A stretch of DNA of 64,000 bases from Saccharofermentans sp. (GTDB lineage: Bacteria > Bacillota > Clostridia > Saccharofermentanales > Saccharofermentanaceae), in assembly GCA_024688685.1 (NCBI GenBank), contig JAILDX010000026.1:20359-84358 (forward strand), written 5' to 3'. A model generated the notes under the pieces. That model saw only the letters and a program-made list of their open reading frames with translations, was not told where the DNA came from and ran no database searches. The position numbers and the translations under genes are program-made. Below, piece after piece: positions 35,368 through 44,324 of the stretch (positions are counted from its first letter, which is position 1; the number at the start of each line of letters is the position of its first letter).

Positions 35368-37035
35368 TTATCCGTCGATGGAGTATGCAACTCTGTTCAT
35401 CTCATCAACGGTCGAAATACCTTCGAGAACCAGTGCCTTAGCGGAGTCGAACAGCATCTGTGTTCCCTCCGAAACAGCAAGGACTCTCATCTCTTCTTCA
35501 GTAGCACGCTTCTCAAGAAGCATCTTCATACCCTTTGTCATACAGATGATCTCATGGATAGCAATACGTCCCTTATAACCGGAACCGTTGCAGTCTGTAC
35601 AACCCTCACCCTTGTAAAGCTTCTGGCCGTCCTCGAGCTTGAGTTCTGCCTTAAGAACCTCGTCGGGCTCGTATGCCTTACGGCAATTTGTACAGATTCT
35701 TCTGACAAGACGCTGTGAGATGACACCAACAACAGCAGTAGATACCATGTAGGGCTCGATACCCATATCGATAAGTCTGTTGATGGAAGATACAGCATCG
35801 TTGGTATGGATTGTACTGAAAACCAAGTGTCCTGTGATAGCAGCTCTCATTGCGATCTCAGCAGTCTCACCGTCACGGATCTCTCCGACGAGAACGATGT
35901 CAGGGTCCTGACGGAGGATAGAACGGAGAGCTGAAGCGAATGTCATACCTGCCTTGGCATTGATCTGACACTGGTTGAGTCCGGGGATACGGATCTCGAC
36001 AGGGTCTTCAGCTGTAATGATATTTGTCTCAGGGGTGTTCTTCTCTGAAAGGATTGTATAAAGAGTTGTTGTCTTACCTGAACCTGTAGGTCCTGAAACA
36101 AGACAAACGCCCTGAGGGACCTTAACGATCTTATCAATGAGGGCGTTATTATGATCACTTATACCGAGATACTTACGGTTAAGGTTGCCGTCGTTCTTTG
36201 CAAGGATACGGATAACCGTCTTCTCACCGGTAATACAAGGAAGTATGGATACACGCATGTCCACGGGTTCGCCGTTGATCTCTGTTCTGATACGGCCGTC
36301 CTGAGGGATACGCTTCTCAGCAATATTCATACCGCCAAGGATCTTGATTCTTGTTGTAATGGCATCCTTTGCTGCAAGAGGGTTGCTCATGACTTCCTGC
36401 ATGACGCCGTCGATTCTTATTCTGACTCGTACGCGGTCTTCCATAGGTTCGATATGGATATCCGAAGAGCCTGCTCTGATAGCATAATCGATCATTGAGT
36501 TAACGAGCTTAACAACAGGAGCCGAGTTAACTGCTTCGGAAAGCTCTGAATCCAGACCTTCGAGGTCGGTGGACATGTCAATGCCCAACTCTTCTGCTGC
36601 CTGTGCTGCCTGCTCTTTACCGTAATTGACCTTGATCGATTCTTCAATGGAAGATCTGGTAGCAAGCATTGGAGTAACATTGTAACCTGACCTGAACTGC
36701 AGATCATCCATAATAAGGATGTTCATCGGGTCATCAATAGCAACAACCAGGTTGTCTCCGTCAAAACCTATAGGGAGAACACAGTTCTCAAGGCAATACT
36801 TCTCATCAAACAGTGATGTTGCTTTGGGGTCGATGTCAATGCTGGTGAGGTCAATGATAGGATAATCATACTGACTCGAAACGGCACGGAGTATATCAAA
36901 CTCAGTCATCAGACCCATGTCGACAATTACCTCACCGAGTCTCTTACCAGTCTCCTTTGAATTGGTCAAAGCTTCTGAAAGTTCAGCAGCTGACAGGTAA
37001 CCGCTCTCGATAAGGATATCTCCTAATCTCTTCAT
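35368..37035 (-). CDS. pilB: Type IV pilus extension ATPase PilB
   Basis: A 555-residue motor ATPase that drives pilin polymerisation. It has an N-terminal MshEN/GspE_N-type domain (about 1-140, SGYLSAAELSEAL), the catalytic core with Walker A GPTGSGKT at 315-322, Walker B DIVLVGEIRDGET, and a zinc-binding pair CTNC (448-451) and CTDC (479-482). MshEN domains can bind cyclic di-GMP in relatives. The ATG at 37033-37035 has AGGAGG upstream; an upstream GTG 20 codons earlier reads through that site. First gene of the leftward pilus operon. Confidence 0.95.
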   Translation of the reverse strand: MKRLGDILIESGYLSAAELSEALTNSKETGKRLGEVIVDMGLMTEFDILRAVSSQYDYPIIDLTSIDIDPKATSLFDEKYCLENCVLPIGFDGDNLVVAIDDPMNILIMDDLQFRSGYNVTPMLATRSSIEESIKVNYGKEQAAQAAEELGIDMSTDLEGLDSELSEAVNSAPVVKLVNSMIDYAIRAGSSDIHIEPMEDRVRVRIRIDGVMQEVMSNPLAAKDAITTRIKILGGMNIAEKRIPQDGRIRTEINGEPVDMRVSILPCITGEKTVIRILAKNDGNLNRKYLGISDHNNALIDKIVKVPQGVCLVSGPTGSGKTTTLYTILSEKNTPETNIITAEDPVEIRIPGLNQCQINAKAGMTFASALRSILRQDPDIVLVGEIRDGETAEIAMRAAITGHLVFSTIHTNDAVSSINRLIDMGIEPYMVSTAVVGVISQRLVRRICTNCRKAYEPDEVLKAELKLEDGQKLYKGEGCTDCNGSGYKGRIAIHEIICMTKGMKMLLEKRATEEEMRVLAVSEGTQMLFDSAKALVLEGISTVDEMNRVAYSIDG

Positions 37036-37257
37036 ACTTCCTCCTGTGTTAAAAAGGCAATAAGTGCAAAGGAGGTCTTCTGATAATAGAGACACCTATA
37101 CACACTACTTGAGCCTAATATTTATCAAACTATATAACAAAATGTCAGATAAAACAAGTAAATTTATGATATTTGACCACTCAAAACGGTTACAATTTGT
37201 AATGTTTTAATAAACCAGTGTTTATGTTATATTACTGTTAGTTTACGGAGGTTTATC

Positions 37258-38112
37258 TTGTATACAGGCGCTGTTATATATCTTTTGGTAATGTCTGCCC
37301 TTTTCGGGATCATAATAGGCAGTTTTCTCAATGTTGTCATCTACCGTGTTCCGGCCGGAAGGACTGTTGTTAAGGGCCATTCCATGTGTATGACCTGCGG
37401 TCATAATCTTGCCGCCAAGGATCTTATCCCGATCATCAGCTGGGCAACGCTTAAAGGCAAGTGCAGATACTGCGGCGCTCCCATCGCCTCCAGATATACG
37501 AAGATCGAGAGCTTCACGGGCGTGGCATTCCTTATCTCAGCCATCTGTGCGTATAAGACAGCCGCTCCGGCTCTTGTGATATTTGATTATCCGGAATACA
37601 CGTTCGGACTTGTGTACTTTGTGCTCTATGCCCTTTCCGTTGCGGCTGCGATATCCGCGATGATGATCTATTTCGATACAGGCAAGGGATATCCCGGGGT
37701 TGCGGTATGGACATTAGTTCTCAAGATACCCGCTGTGCTTCTCCCCTATATATTTAATATCATGGGCGACCGCGGCGGAGTACTTAACGCACTGAAGAGC
37801 GTCGGTATCTATCTGCTTCAGACAGGCTGTGCGATCCTTCTGATCTTTCTCCTGTTTCTGATCGGGAAGAAGAAATACGGCATCGGGGATCTTTTCCTTG
37901 ATATTTCGATATTGTCACTGCCGCTCTTCAATCTTTACTATTATTTCCGTAACCAGTGGATTGAATTTATGGCTTTTGCGCTCTGCTACGGAATATTGAG
38001 ATCAGTTACAAAGGGAACATCAAAGGATAAGTACTCCGGCATTATCGCCGTATGTACACTTCTCTTTATTTCTCTGATACATTATATATATAGAATGCTT
38101 ATTACCGCATAA
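37258..38112 (+). CDS. pilD: Type IV prepilin peptidase / N-methyltransferase (PilD)
   Basis: 284 residues, polytopic with about eight membrane helices. It cuts prepilins after Gly and methylates the new N-terminus. The N-terminal GSFLNVVIYRVPAG and the two Cys pairs (CMTC and CRYC, residues about 42-72) are intact. The catalytic aspartates are in IYFDTGKGYPG and GIGDLF. The start is TTG with GGAGG seven bases upstream. It faces away from pilB and begins a rightward operon with YebC and three further genes. Confidence 0.93.
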   Translation: MYTGAVIYLLVMSALFGIIIGSFLNVVIYRVPAGRTVVKGHSMCMTCGHNLAAKDLIPIISWATLKGKCRYCGAPIASRYTKIESFTGVAFLISAICAYKTAAPALVIFDYPEYTFGLVYFVLYALSVAAAISAMMIYFDTGKGYPGVAVWTLVLKIPAVLLPYIFNIMGDRGGVLNALKSVGIYLLQTGCAILLIFLLFLIGKKKYGIGDLFLDISILSLPLFNLYYYFRNQWIEFMAFALCYGILRSVTKGTSKDKYSGIIAVCTLLFISLIHYIYRMLITA

Positions 38113-38124
38113 GGAGGAAATATT

Positions 38125-38850
38125 ATGTCAGGTCACTCCAAATGGAGCAATATCAAGCGCAAGAAGGAAGCATCAGATGCGGCAAAGGGAGCGGTCTTCA
38201 CAAAGATCGCCAAGGATATAGCTGTTGCAGTTAAGGCCGGAGGACCGGATCCTGACGGCAACTCAAGGCTGAAGGATATCATTTCGAAAGCAAAGGCAGC
38301 CAACATGCCTAACGACAACATCAACAGAGCCATCAAGAAGGCTGCAGGCGCAGGCGAAGGTGATGATTACGAAGAGATCACTTATGAAGGTTATGGTCCG
38401 GGCGGAGTTGCCGTAATGGTAAGAGCCCTTACAAACAACCGTAACAGGACGGCTGCTGATGTAAGACATATCTTTGATAAGAACGGCGGAAACCTCGGTG
38501 TGTCCGGAAGCGTTTCGTTCCTCTTTGAGGAGAAGGGAAGCATTATGATCTCCAGAGAAGACTTTGAGGATGAGGATCAGGTAATGATGGACAGCCTCGA
38601 GTGCGGAGCTTCTGATTTCGATCCTGAGGATGAGTACTATGAGATCATCACTGACCCGGACAGCTACTACGAAGTAAAGGATGCACTCGAAGCCAAGGGA
38701 TACACATTCGTTGATTCCAGCCTGGGTCCTGTCGCTACCACACTTACAAGTGTTACCGATGAGGATACTGTCGCAGCTCTCGAGAAGATGTTCGAGATGA
38801 TGGACGAGAACGAGGATATCCAGGAATACTATCACAGCTGGGATAACTGA
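38125..38850 (+). CDS. yebC: YebC/PmpR-family protein
   Basis: 241 residues. YebC-type proteins are DNA-binding regulators or, as later shown for several, ribosome-associated factors that help translate proline-rich stretches. The N-terminus SGHSKWSNIKRKKEASDAAKG and the segment TNNRNRTAADVRHIFDKNGGNLG are diagnostic. The ATG has AAGGAGG upstream and is 12 bases after the prepilin peptidase stop, so cotranscription is likely. Confidence 0.95.
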   Translation: MSGHSKWSNIKRKKEASDAAKGAVFTKIAKDIAVAVKAGGPDPDGNSRLKDIISKAKAANMPNDNINRAIKKAAGAGEGDDYEEITYEGYGPGGVAVMVRALTNNRNRTAADVRHIFDKNGGNLGVSGSVSFLFEEKGSIMISREDFEDEDQVMMDSLECGASDFDPEDEYYEIITDPDSYYEVKDALEAKGYTFVDSSLGPVATTLTSVTDEDTVAALEKMFEMMDENEDIQEYYHSWDN

Positions 38851-38866
38851 TAACAGGAGTTCTTAC

Positions 38867-39892
38867 GTGGCTGGCGGTGCAGAAGGCAAAGACAACAGTG
38901 CTTTAGGCAGAAAGGCCATCCTGCCTGAACTTCGTGACACTCTCAAGAGATTTGAGAAGCCGTCTGTATCGACGGGCTTTTACAGTGGTGACGGCGAGAT
39001 CGGCATAGACAAGATCCTCGCGAGCGAGCAGCTTACCAGAGAAGCTCTTTCCAATATTGCGATCGTTGCTTTTGTAGGTCCTTCGGGTACCGGTAAGAGT
39101 ACAAGAGCGATAAAGGTCGCCGGAGAGAATGAGATCTACTACATAATCGATGACGGTCTCCTCATCAACGGAAGCCGTATCGTCGCGGGAACATCCGCAA
39201 AGAAAGCTCCGACGAAGATAGAATCAGTCAGACAGGCGATTTTTGTTGATCCGACAAGGTCGGAAGTCATGAGGCGTGCCCTTGTGGAGAATATGCCGAA
39301 GACTCTCATGATCCTCGGCACTTCTGATTCAATGCTCAGCAAGATCTGTACGAACCTCTGGCTCAACCAGCCTTCGATGCTTATCCGTATCGAGGATGTT
39401 TCGACTGAAGAGGAAAGACGTCTTGCCCGTAATACGAGAATGACTGAGGGAATGCACACCATTCCGGTCCCCAGCATGGAGATCAAGCACGAGTTCTCAG
39501 GTTATTTCTCAGATCCTTTCAGCATGCTGAGACAGCGTCTGGACAAAGAAAGAGGTATTGCGCCTGTCGCGCCTGAATCTGAGCGAACGGTTGTAAGGCC
39601 TACGTTCTCATCACTCGGATCATATTCTATCTCAGATGAAGCACTGCTCGATCTGGTCAAGATAGTCATCAAGGATATAAAGGGTATCGCAGAGGTCACT
39701 TCCTTCAAGACGGAGAAGAAGACATACGGCGTTGCCATCAGCATTAATATTTCACTCTTCTACGGATACGATGCCCAGTCTATCCTGTCAAGGACACAGC
39801 AGAGCATCGGAGCCGCCATCGAGGAGTTTACTTCTATTACGATCAACGAGGTCAACGTAAGGGCTGACCGACTTGTCCATTCGGATGCTTAA
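38867..39892 (+). CDS. P-loop NTPase fused to a C-terminal Asp23-like domain
   Basis: 341 residues with no known name. Residues 64-230 contain Walker A GPSGTGKS (71-78) and a kinase-like core (IYYIIDDGLLINGSR, KTLMILGTSDS) resembling nucleotide or adenylate kinases. Residues about 253-337 (SISDEALLDLVKIVIKD to TINEVNVRADRLV) match the pattern of the Asp23/Gls24 family: two helices, GIAEV, YGVAISINISLFYG, and a closing INEVNV strand. Asp23 proteins associate with the envelope in Firmicutes. The start is GTG with CAGGAG upstream. The Walker B site is not clear. An envelope-linked ATP sensor or membrane-local kinase is conceivable, but this is inference. Confidence 0.75.
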   Translation: MAGGAEGKDNSALGRKAILPELRDTLKRFEKPSVSTGFYSGDGEIGIDKILASEQLTREALSNIAIVAFVGPSGTGKSTRAIKVAGENEIYYIIDDGLLINGSRIVAGTSAKKAPTKIESVRQAIFVDPTRSEVMRRALVENMPKTLMILGTSDSMLSKICTNLWLNQPSMLIRIEDVSTEEERRLARNTRMTEGMHTIPVPSMEIKHEFSGYFSDPFSMLRQRLDKERGIAPVAPESERTVVRPTFSSLGSYSISDEALLDLVKIVIKDIKGIAEVTSFKTEKKTYGVAISINISLFYGYDAQSILSRTQQSIGAAIEEFTSITINEVNVRADRLVHSDA

Positions 39893-39904
39893 TGGAGGCT
39901 TAAT

Positions 39905-40666
39905 ATGGAAAAGATCTATATGATACCTGTTAACGACGCGTATTCTTCAGACTGCGACTGTCCCCTGTGCGCTCTTTCCAAGAAGGCAGAGGAAAACGAG
40001 CTGGATTATTATCTCGGTCCGTCGCTTATGGAGCCTGATACACGCAAGATAACAAACAAGTCCGGGTTCTGCCCCGAGCATCTGGGCAAGCTCAACAGAC
40101 GTGAAGCAAACAGACTGGGTCTGGGACTGATGCTCCATACCCATCTTAAGGATGTAAAGGAAGATATTTCCAAAGATATCGAGTCTGCCATTCCTTCAAA
40201 AGCTTCTCTTTTCAAGGGAAGGAGCAGTGATTACAAGAATAAGCTCATACAGGCTGCAGACAAGATAGACAGGAGGACGATGATGTGTCCTATCTGTGAG
40301 AAGATGAATAATGCGATGACTCATTATCCTGATGTCATTACCTATATGTTCCTTCACGATAATGATTTTAAAGAAAGATTCTTAAATGCGAGATCTCACT
40401 GTCTCCCCCACACTGCAGTCTTACTGAGGGCAGCATCAAGACTGTCACAGAATGACGCAGCGGATTTTGTTTCGGCTCTCTACGAGAACAATACAAAATA
40501 CTTCTATCCGCTCATAGACGATGTCGAGTGGTTTACGCTTAAGTTCGACTACCGCAATAACGACAAGCCGTGGGGCAACTCGAAGAATGCCATACAGAGA
40601 GCAATGAGATTCCTTGCTGCTGACAGGAGTGATTTTGATGAAAAACAATCCGGAAACAAAAAGTGA
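39905..40666 (+). CDS. DUF6062-like cysteine-rich protein
   Basis: 253 residues. Paired cysteines CDCPLC (about 18-23), FCPEHL (about 57-62) and CPIC (about 130-133), with His residues at CLPH, suggest zinc binding. The spacing fits the DUF6062 family of unknown function. It has no membrane segment. The next gene starts inside its last 29 bases, so the two are coupled. It sits in the prepilin peptidase operon after the P-loop/Asp23 gene. I cannot name a function. Confidence 0.75.
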   Translation: MEKIYMIPVNDAYSSDCDCPLCALSKKAEENELDYYLGPSLMEPDTRKITNKSGFCPEHLGKLNRREANRLGLGLMLHTHLKDVKEDISKDIESAIPSKASLFKGRSSDYKNKLIQAADKIDRRTMMCPICEKMNNAMTHYPDVITYMFLHDNDFKERFLNARSHCLPHTAVLLRAASRLSQNDAADFVSALYENNTKYFYPLIDDVEWFTLKFDYRNNDKPWGNSKNAIQRAMRFLAADRSDFDEKQSGNKK

Positions 40667-41051
40667 ACTGACATTCGAGCTTGAGGAAGAGTTAGAGATG
40701 GAAAGGTCAGCTGACGGCGGCCAGGTCACTCTGCTCATCAAGCATGACTACTTTTCATCTGATAATGAACACGGAAGAGCTTTGCTCAAGTCTTTTCTCG
40801 GGACTGTTCTTGATACACAGAATGTCGGCACGATCATACTGACGGACTCAGGAGTTAAGATACTTGCTGACGGCAGTCCCTGCCTCGCAGTCCTGAATGA
40901 CATCATAAATATCAACATGCCGAGAGTTCTCTGCTGCAGCGACAGCCTTTCCTTCTACGGGACTGCATGTCCTGACTTCGCAGAAGCTGTATCATCAAGA
41001 GTGATCTTTATTGAGATCATGGAATCGGTAAACCTCATCACTGCGGAGTAA
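40638..41051 (+). CDS. DsrE/YedF-like sulfurtransferase-type protein
   Basis: 137 residues. The core FLGTVLDTQNVGTIILTDSG, followed by DGSPCLAVL and PRVLCCSDSLSFYG, matches the DsrE-like domain at the C-terminus of YedF proteins, which are linked to selenium or sulfur transfer. The N-terminal TusA-like domain of YedF is absent. The usual CGTC-like motif is CCSDS here, keeping a reactive-type Cys pair but in altered form. The ATG at 40638 has AGGAGTG upstream. The operon ends after it. Confidence 0.72.
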   Translation: MKNNPETKSELTFELEEELEMERSADGGQVTLLIKHDYFSSDNEHGRALLKSFLGTVLDTQNVGTIILTDSGVKILADGSPCLAVLNDIININMPRVLCCSDSLSFYGTACPDFAEAVSSRVIFIEIMESVNLITAE

Positions 41052-41089
41052 TCTTCTGCTGTTATTCACAATTAAATAAGTCAAAAAGA

Positions 41090-41114
41090 ACCGGCGCCTC
41101 AATGAAGCGCCGGT
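41090..41114. terminator. Bidirectional terminator between DsrE-like and PilX-like genes
   Basis: A perfect 8-bp stem, ACCGGCGC and GCGCCGGT, around a 9-base loop. Rightward it is followed by CTTATTATTT. Leftward it is followed by CTTTTTG, so it can end both convergent units. Confidence 0.88.
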
Positions 41115-41138
41115 CTTATTATTTGTTACTTCGTACTA

Positions 41139-43193
41139 TCAAGCGTAGTAGTAGATCATGTCTACGATCTTGAAGTCTGAGATAGCAGGCTTAGGATCGT
41201 GGCTCTCTGCAGCACCAAGGCTTGCACAATATGGAATTGCAAAACCGTTTACGTTTGTGTCTTGAGTAATCTTTGTAGCCTCAATTCTTCCGTAGAAATA
41301 CAATACATTGTGATTAATACGGACTACAGATGTATGAGCCTCTGTCTTGTCATAAACCGTATTGTAAAGACCAACATATGCTTCACAGAATGCACCACCG
41401 CCTGCGGTATCTCCGAGAGTCAACGTATTGTGGCCTGCACCAAGGATGTACATTGATGGCTTATTTACACCATCATAAGGTGAACTTGAACCATATCTCA
41501 TACCTGTAGTATCAGTATATGAAAGCTTAAGTACGTCCCAAGCCTTGAGTGGCGATGATCCACCATATTTAATAGCATCATAGCAGCTACTAACTGTTGC
41601 TGATGTATAGCTTCTCAAGCTTACGGAAACAAATCCAGTAGCAAACAGGTCACTATCATTTCCCTTACTCTTGTTTGTGTAACCAGTAGTAAGATTAACT
41701 CCAGACTCAAGAATAAATGCAGTCTTAGGGGGATTAGATGCGGGACCAAGTACTACGAAGAGAACACCCTTGATGTTGTAGGAAGATCCGATATAGATCG
41801 TGTATTCCTTGCTTCCATCGAAGAAGAGGTACTTCGGATTGTCAAGCGATGCATCATTGAGAACTGTATCTCCGCCTGAGAGATAGTATGTACCTTCAGG
41901 AACAATACTATTGGATGTAGCATAGTTGTATGTGCTTACAAAGTTCTTACCTGTCATAGGGGTTGCATCACTGGGATGTGTTGCAGAATAACCAAATGAA
42001 GCGAAAGCATCAGCTGTCTTGGGGAGGTTGTTGCTTCCTGAAAAATCAGCATCCATATACTTTCTGATCATTACAGCAGTGCTTGATGTATTGCTGATAT
42101 CAGAATATGCGGCAGCAATTGTACTAAGGTTATCCAAATTGCTGGCATTGCCATTATCCCAAGTGAGATTAACACTAGGAGTAGATGTGCCAGAAATAGT
42201 TACGTCGCAGTTAGATGAATCAACGAGAGCTGCTGTACCACCACTAATAGCCCAACTTAATGCACTCTCAATCTTTCCTTCGTCGAGTGCACTTGCATTA
42301 CATACACGATTGACAAAATACCAACCTTTGTTGTATCCGGTAGTATTGAAATCTACTGCATTATTTGTAACAGTGAAAGAGTTCGTATCAGTAGTATCAC
42401 TCTTACCAATGAAGAAAATATTGCCTGCACAATACACATGAGCTTGGCTTCCAAGCTTCATTCTTGAGTAATCGCCGAGGAATACGAGATCACCCTTGTA
42501 CTTATCAGTATTGAAGTTAACATCGATAGATGTAGCACTTGTCTCACCGATAAAGATAAAAGTTGATTCCATACCATCGCCTTTGTCACTACGTGAGAGA
42601 TCAACTGTTGAACCGTTACCATGGATAATAACAAAGTTATCCTTTGTTCCTGCAGGAGCACCTGCACCAACGTTAATGTTTGCAAAACTATAGTCATCAC
42701 CATAACCAACATTGATAGGAGCATCGAATCTGGAAGCGGGTGCCTTCGGAGGAGTCTCCTTGAGGATCATCCTTACGTTCTCTGTCTCAGTATCGATAGT
42801 TGTAGCAAAATCGATATTGATGTGTGTAGCGTCAGTACGGTAAACATGCATTGTCGTATTGTTATCACCTGAAGTACTGTTGCTCAGACCGGGAACATTA
42901 GCACTAGCTGTAAGGTTAATAGTTGTTCCTGCTGAACCTGCAGTACCTGCAAGGTTGCGAAGTGTCGTATCGGAGATCTCCTGTGTGGAGATTGCCTGAT
43001 AGATCATCTCGGCAGCGGATGTAACAGTAAGTCTTGCCTGACTCTGCTCTGCATTCCTGTAGAGACGGTTCCTCGTTGAGTTAGTGAGCAACAAAGCAGC
43101 GGAGATGAAGATCATCGCCATAGCAAGGATCATCAGGACCATAACAAGGATAATGCCCTGCTTATTGCCGTTCTTTTTAATAAATCTAGTCAT
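41139..43193 (-). CDS. Large PilX/GspK-like pilus protein with beta-helix-like region
   Basis: 684 residues. The N-terminus KKNGNKQG is followed by IILVMVLMILAMAMIFISAAL, a prepilin-type helix. The mature +5 position is Met, not Glu, as in GspK-like subunits at the filament tip. A short helical region (30-75) leads into a long Ser/Thr/Asn/Gly-rich segment (80-660) of short beta strands, consistent with a right-handed beta-helix. It may be an adhesive tip protein, with the other pilins below it. It has its own promoter and a terminator shared with the opposite operon. Role inferred. Confidence 0.78.
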   Translation of the reverse strand: MTRFIKKNGNKQGIILVMVLMILAMAMIFISAALLLTNSTRNRLYRNAEQSQARLTVTSAAEMIYQAISTQEISDTTLRNLAGTAGSAGTTINLTASANVPGLSNSTSGDNNTTMHVYRTDATHINIDFATTIDTETENVRMILKETPPKAPASRFDAPINVGYGDDYSFANINVGAGAPAGTKDNFVIIHGNGSTVDLSRSDKGDGMESTFIFIGETSATSIDVNFNTDKYKGDLVFLGDYSRMKLGSQAHVYCAGNIFFIGKSDTTDTNSFTVTNNAVDFNTTGYNKGWYFVNRVCNASALDEGKIESALSWAISGGTAALVDSSNCDVTISGTSTPSVNLTWDNGNASNLDNLSTIAAAYSDISNTSSTAVMIRKYMDADFSGSNNLPKTADAFASFGYSATHPSDATPMTGKNFVSTYNYATSNSIVPEGTYYLSGGDTVLNDASLDNPKYLFFDGSKEYTIYIGSSYNIKGVLFVVLGPASNPPKTAFILESGVNLTTGYTNKSKGNDSDLFATGFVSVSLRSYTSATVSSCYDAIKYGGSSPLKAWDVLKLSYTDTTGMRYGSSSPYDGVNKPSMYILGAGHNTLTLGDTAGGGAFCEAYVGLYNTVYDKTEAHTSVVRINHNVLYFYGRIEATKITQDTNVNGFAIPYCASLGAAESHDPKPAISDFKIVDMIYYYA

Positions 43194-43247
43194 ATGAAGT
43201 ACCTTCCCTTCGTATGTATAGTTTGCCTTATTACATTTATTGACTGT

Positions 43248-43276
43248 ATTCTAAAACAACCTGTTAAAAATTTCAA
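43248..43276 (-). promoter_or_regulatory. Promoter of the PilX/GspK-like gene
   Basis: On the minus strand, TTGAAA (43271-43276), 17-base spacer, TAGAAT (43248-43253). The untranslated leader is about 45 bases with a GGGAAGG site. The palindrome ACAAATTGT lies upstream at 43320-43328. Confidence 0.8.
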
Positions 43277-43334
43277 CAAAAGATTTCCAAAATGATAACA
43301 TTTTTTGCATAAAGTGTGAACAAATTGTTAACAA

Positions 43335-44324
43335 TCAACTCTCTTCACTATTCTCAGGGGTCTCCTTAGGGGCTCCTTTAACCCCAAACTTATCAAATTC
43401 TTCCTTCTTGCAGGCTACAAGATAATAATCATTCTGAGTTGCGAGTCTCAGTACAGATGATGCGTAATAATCGCCTTCCCTGTTCTTCTTCACCCTGCTC
43501 CTTGCAAAGAACTCTCCATGCTGAGGGCAGAACAGAAGAGCATATTCCGACTTGCGTATCCTGAACTTCTTGATTTTCTCCTTAAGCTTAGCTTTACAGA
43601 TCGGACATGTCTTCCAGAAAGCATGCGTTCCTTCAAAGGCCATTGCCTGGTCCTTCACCGCACTGCCGACAAATGTGTATTCACTTACGATATCAGGATC
43701 TATAGCAGAGCTTGATACGGCGGATAATACCTGTGCCGTCTTGTTGTGCTCGAAGATCTTCTCGAAGATCTTACCTGTATATACCGCATCAGCTGTTGCC
43801 GAATGGAAGCCTATATTCTTATCTATTCCATAGTAATCTACCGCAAACTCAACACTCCTCTGTTTTCCGTTCTCACCGCCGAATAGTGAGAAAACGGGCT
43901 GAAGATCGAGAAAATATGAATTGAGATCGTCGTCCATATCAAAGAATCGGAGATTCTGCTTCAGCATAGCGGGATCGGAATTGCCCCATCCGACAAGGAT
44001 CGCCGAATCACCGACAAAGCTCATGAACTCCTTGTAAGCCTTTGCAAAAGGAATACCTTTCCTGAGATCACTGTTGGTCTTCTGTGTAACCTTTTTAACA
44101 TGATAATGGAGCTTTGTGTACATAACCGGCTTGATATCCTTTGAGAACATGCCCTTCTTAACAAGCATGCCGTTCTCATAAACATACTTAACAGCTCCTA
44201 TCTCGATTATCTCACCCGTAAGAGTGGAAACATCAAAATCATATTCCTTGCCATAGATAGGCTGATTCCACTCCATATCGAAAACAACAAACTCAGCACC
44301 GTCTCTTATAGGATAATTAAGCAT
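43335..44324 (-). CDS. DEDDh 3'-5' exonuclease-type protein with C-terminal Zn-finger-like region
   Basis: 329 residues. Residues 12-190 are an RNase T/DNA polymerase III epsilon-type domain: FDMEWNQP (Asp16, Glu18), GNSDPAML (Asp) and HSATADAVYTG (His and Asp), so the DEDDh catalytic set is complete. The C-terminal part has a CPICKAKLKE pair and CPQHGEFF, which may bind zinc. It overlaps the end of the YfhO gene by 8 bases as the last gene of that operon. It is likely a nucleic-acid trimming enzyme; the substrate is not predictable. Confidence 0.82.
   Translation of the reverse strand: MLNYPIRDGAEFVVFDMEWNQPIYGKEYDFDVSTLTGEIIEIGAVKYVYENGMLVKKGMFSKDIKPVMYTKLHYHVKKVTQKTNSDLRKGIPFAKAYKEFMSFVGDSAILVGWGNSDPAMLKQNLRFFDMDDDLNSYFLDLQPVFSLFGGENGKQRSVEFAVDYYGIDKNIGFHSATADAVYTGKIFEKIFEHNKTAQVLSAVSSSAIDPDIVSEYTFVGSAVKDQAMAFEGTHAFWKTCPICKAKLKEKIKKFRIRKSEYALLFCPQHGEFFARSRVKKNREGDYYASSVLRLATQNDYYLVACKKEEFDKFGVKGAPKETPENSEES

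Noticed and set aside
37096..37257. Consensus divergent promoters for pilB and pilD
   Set aside because: Several AT-rich -10-like boxes occur (for example TATATT before pilD), but no pair with an acceptable -35 could be chosen, so none was listed.
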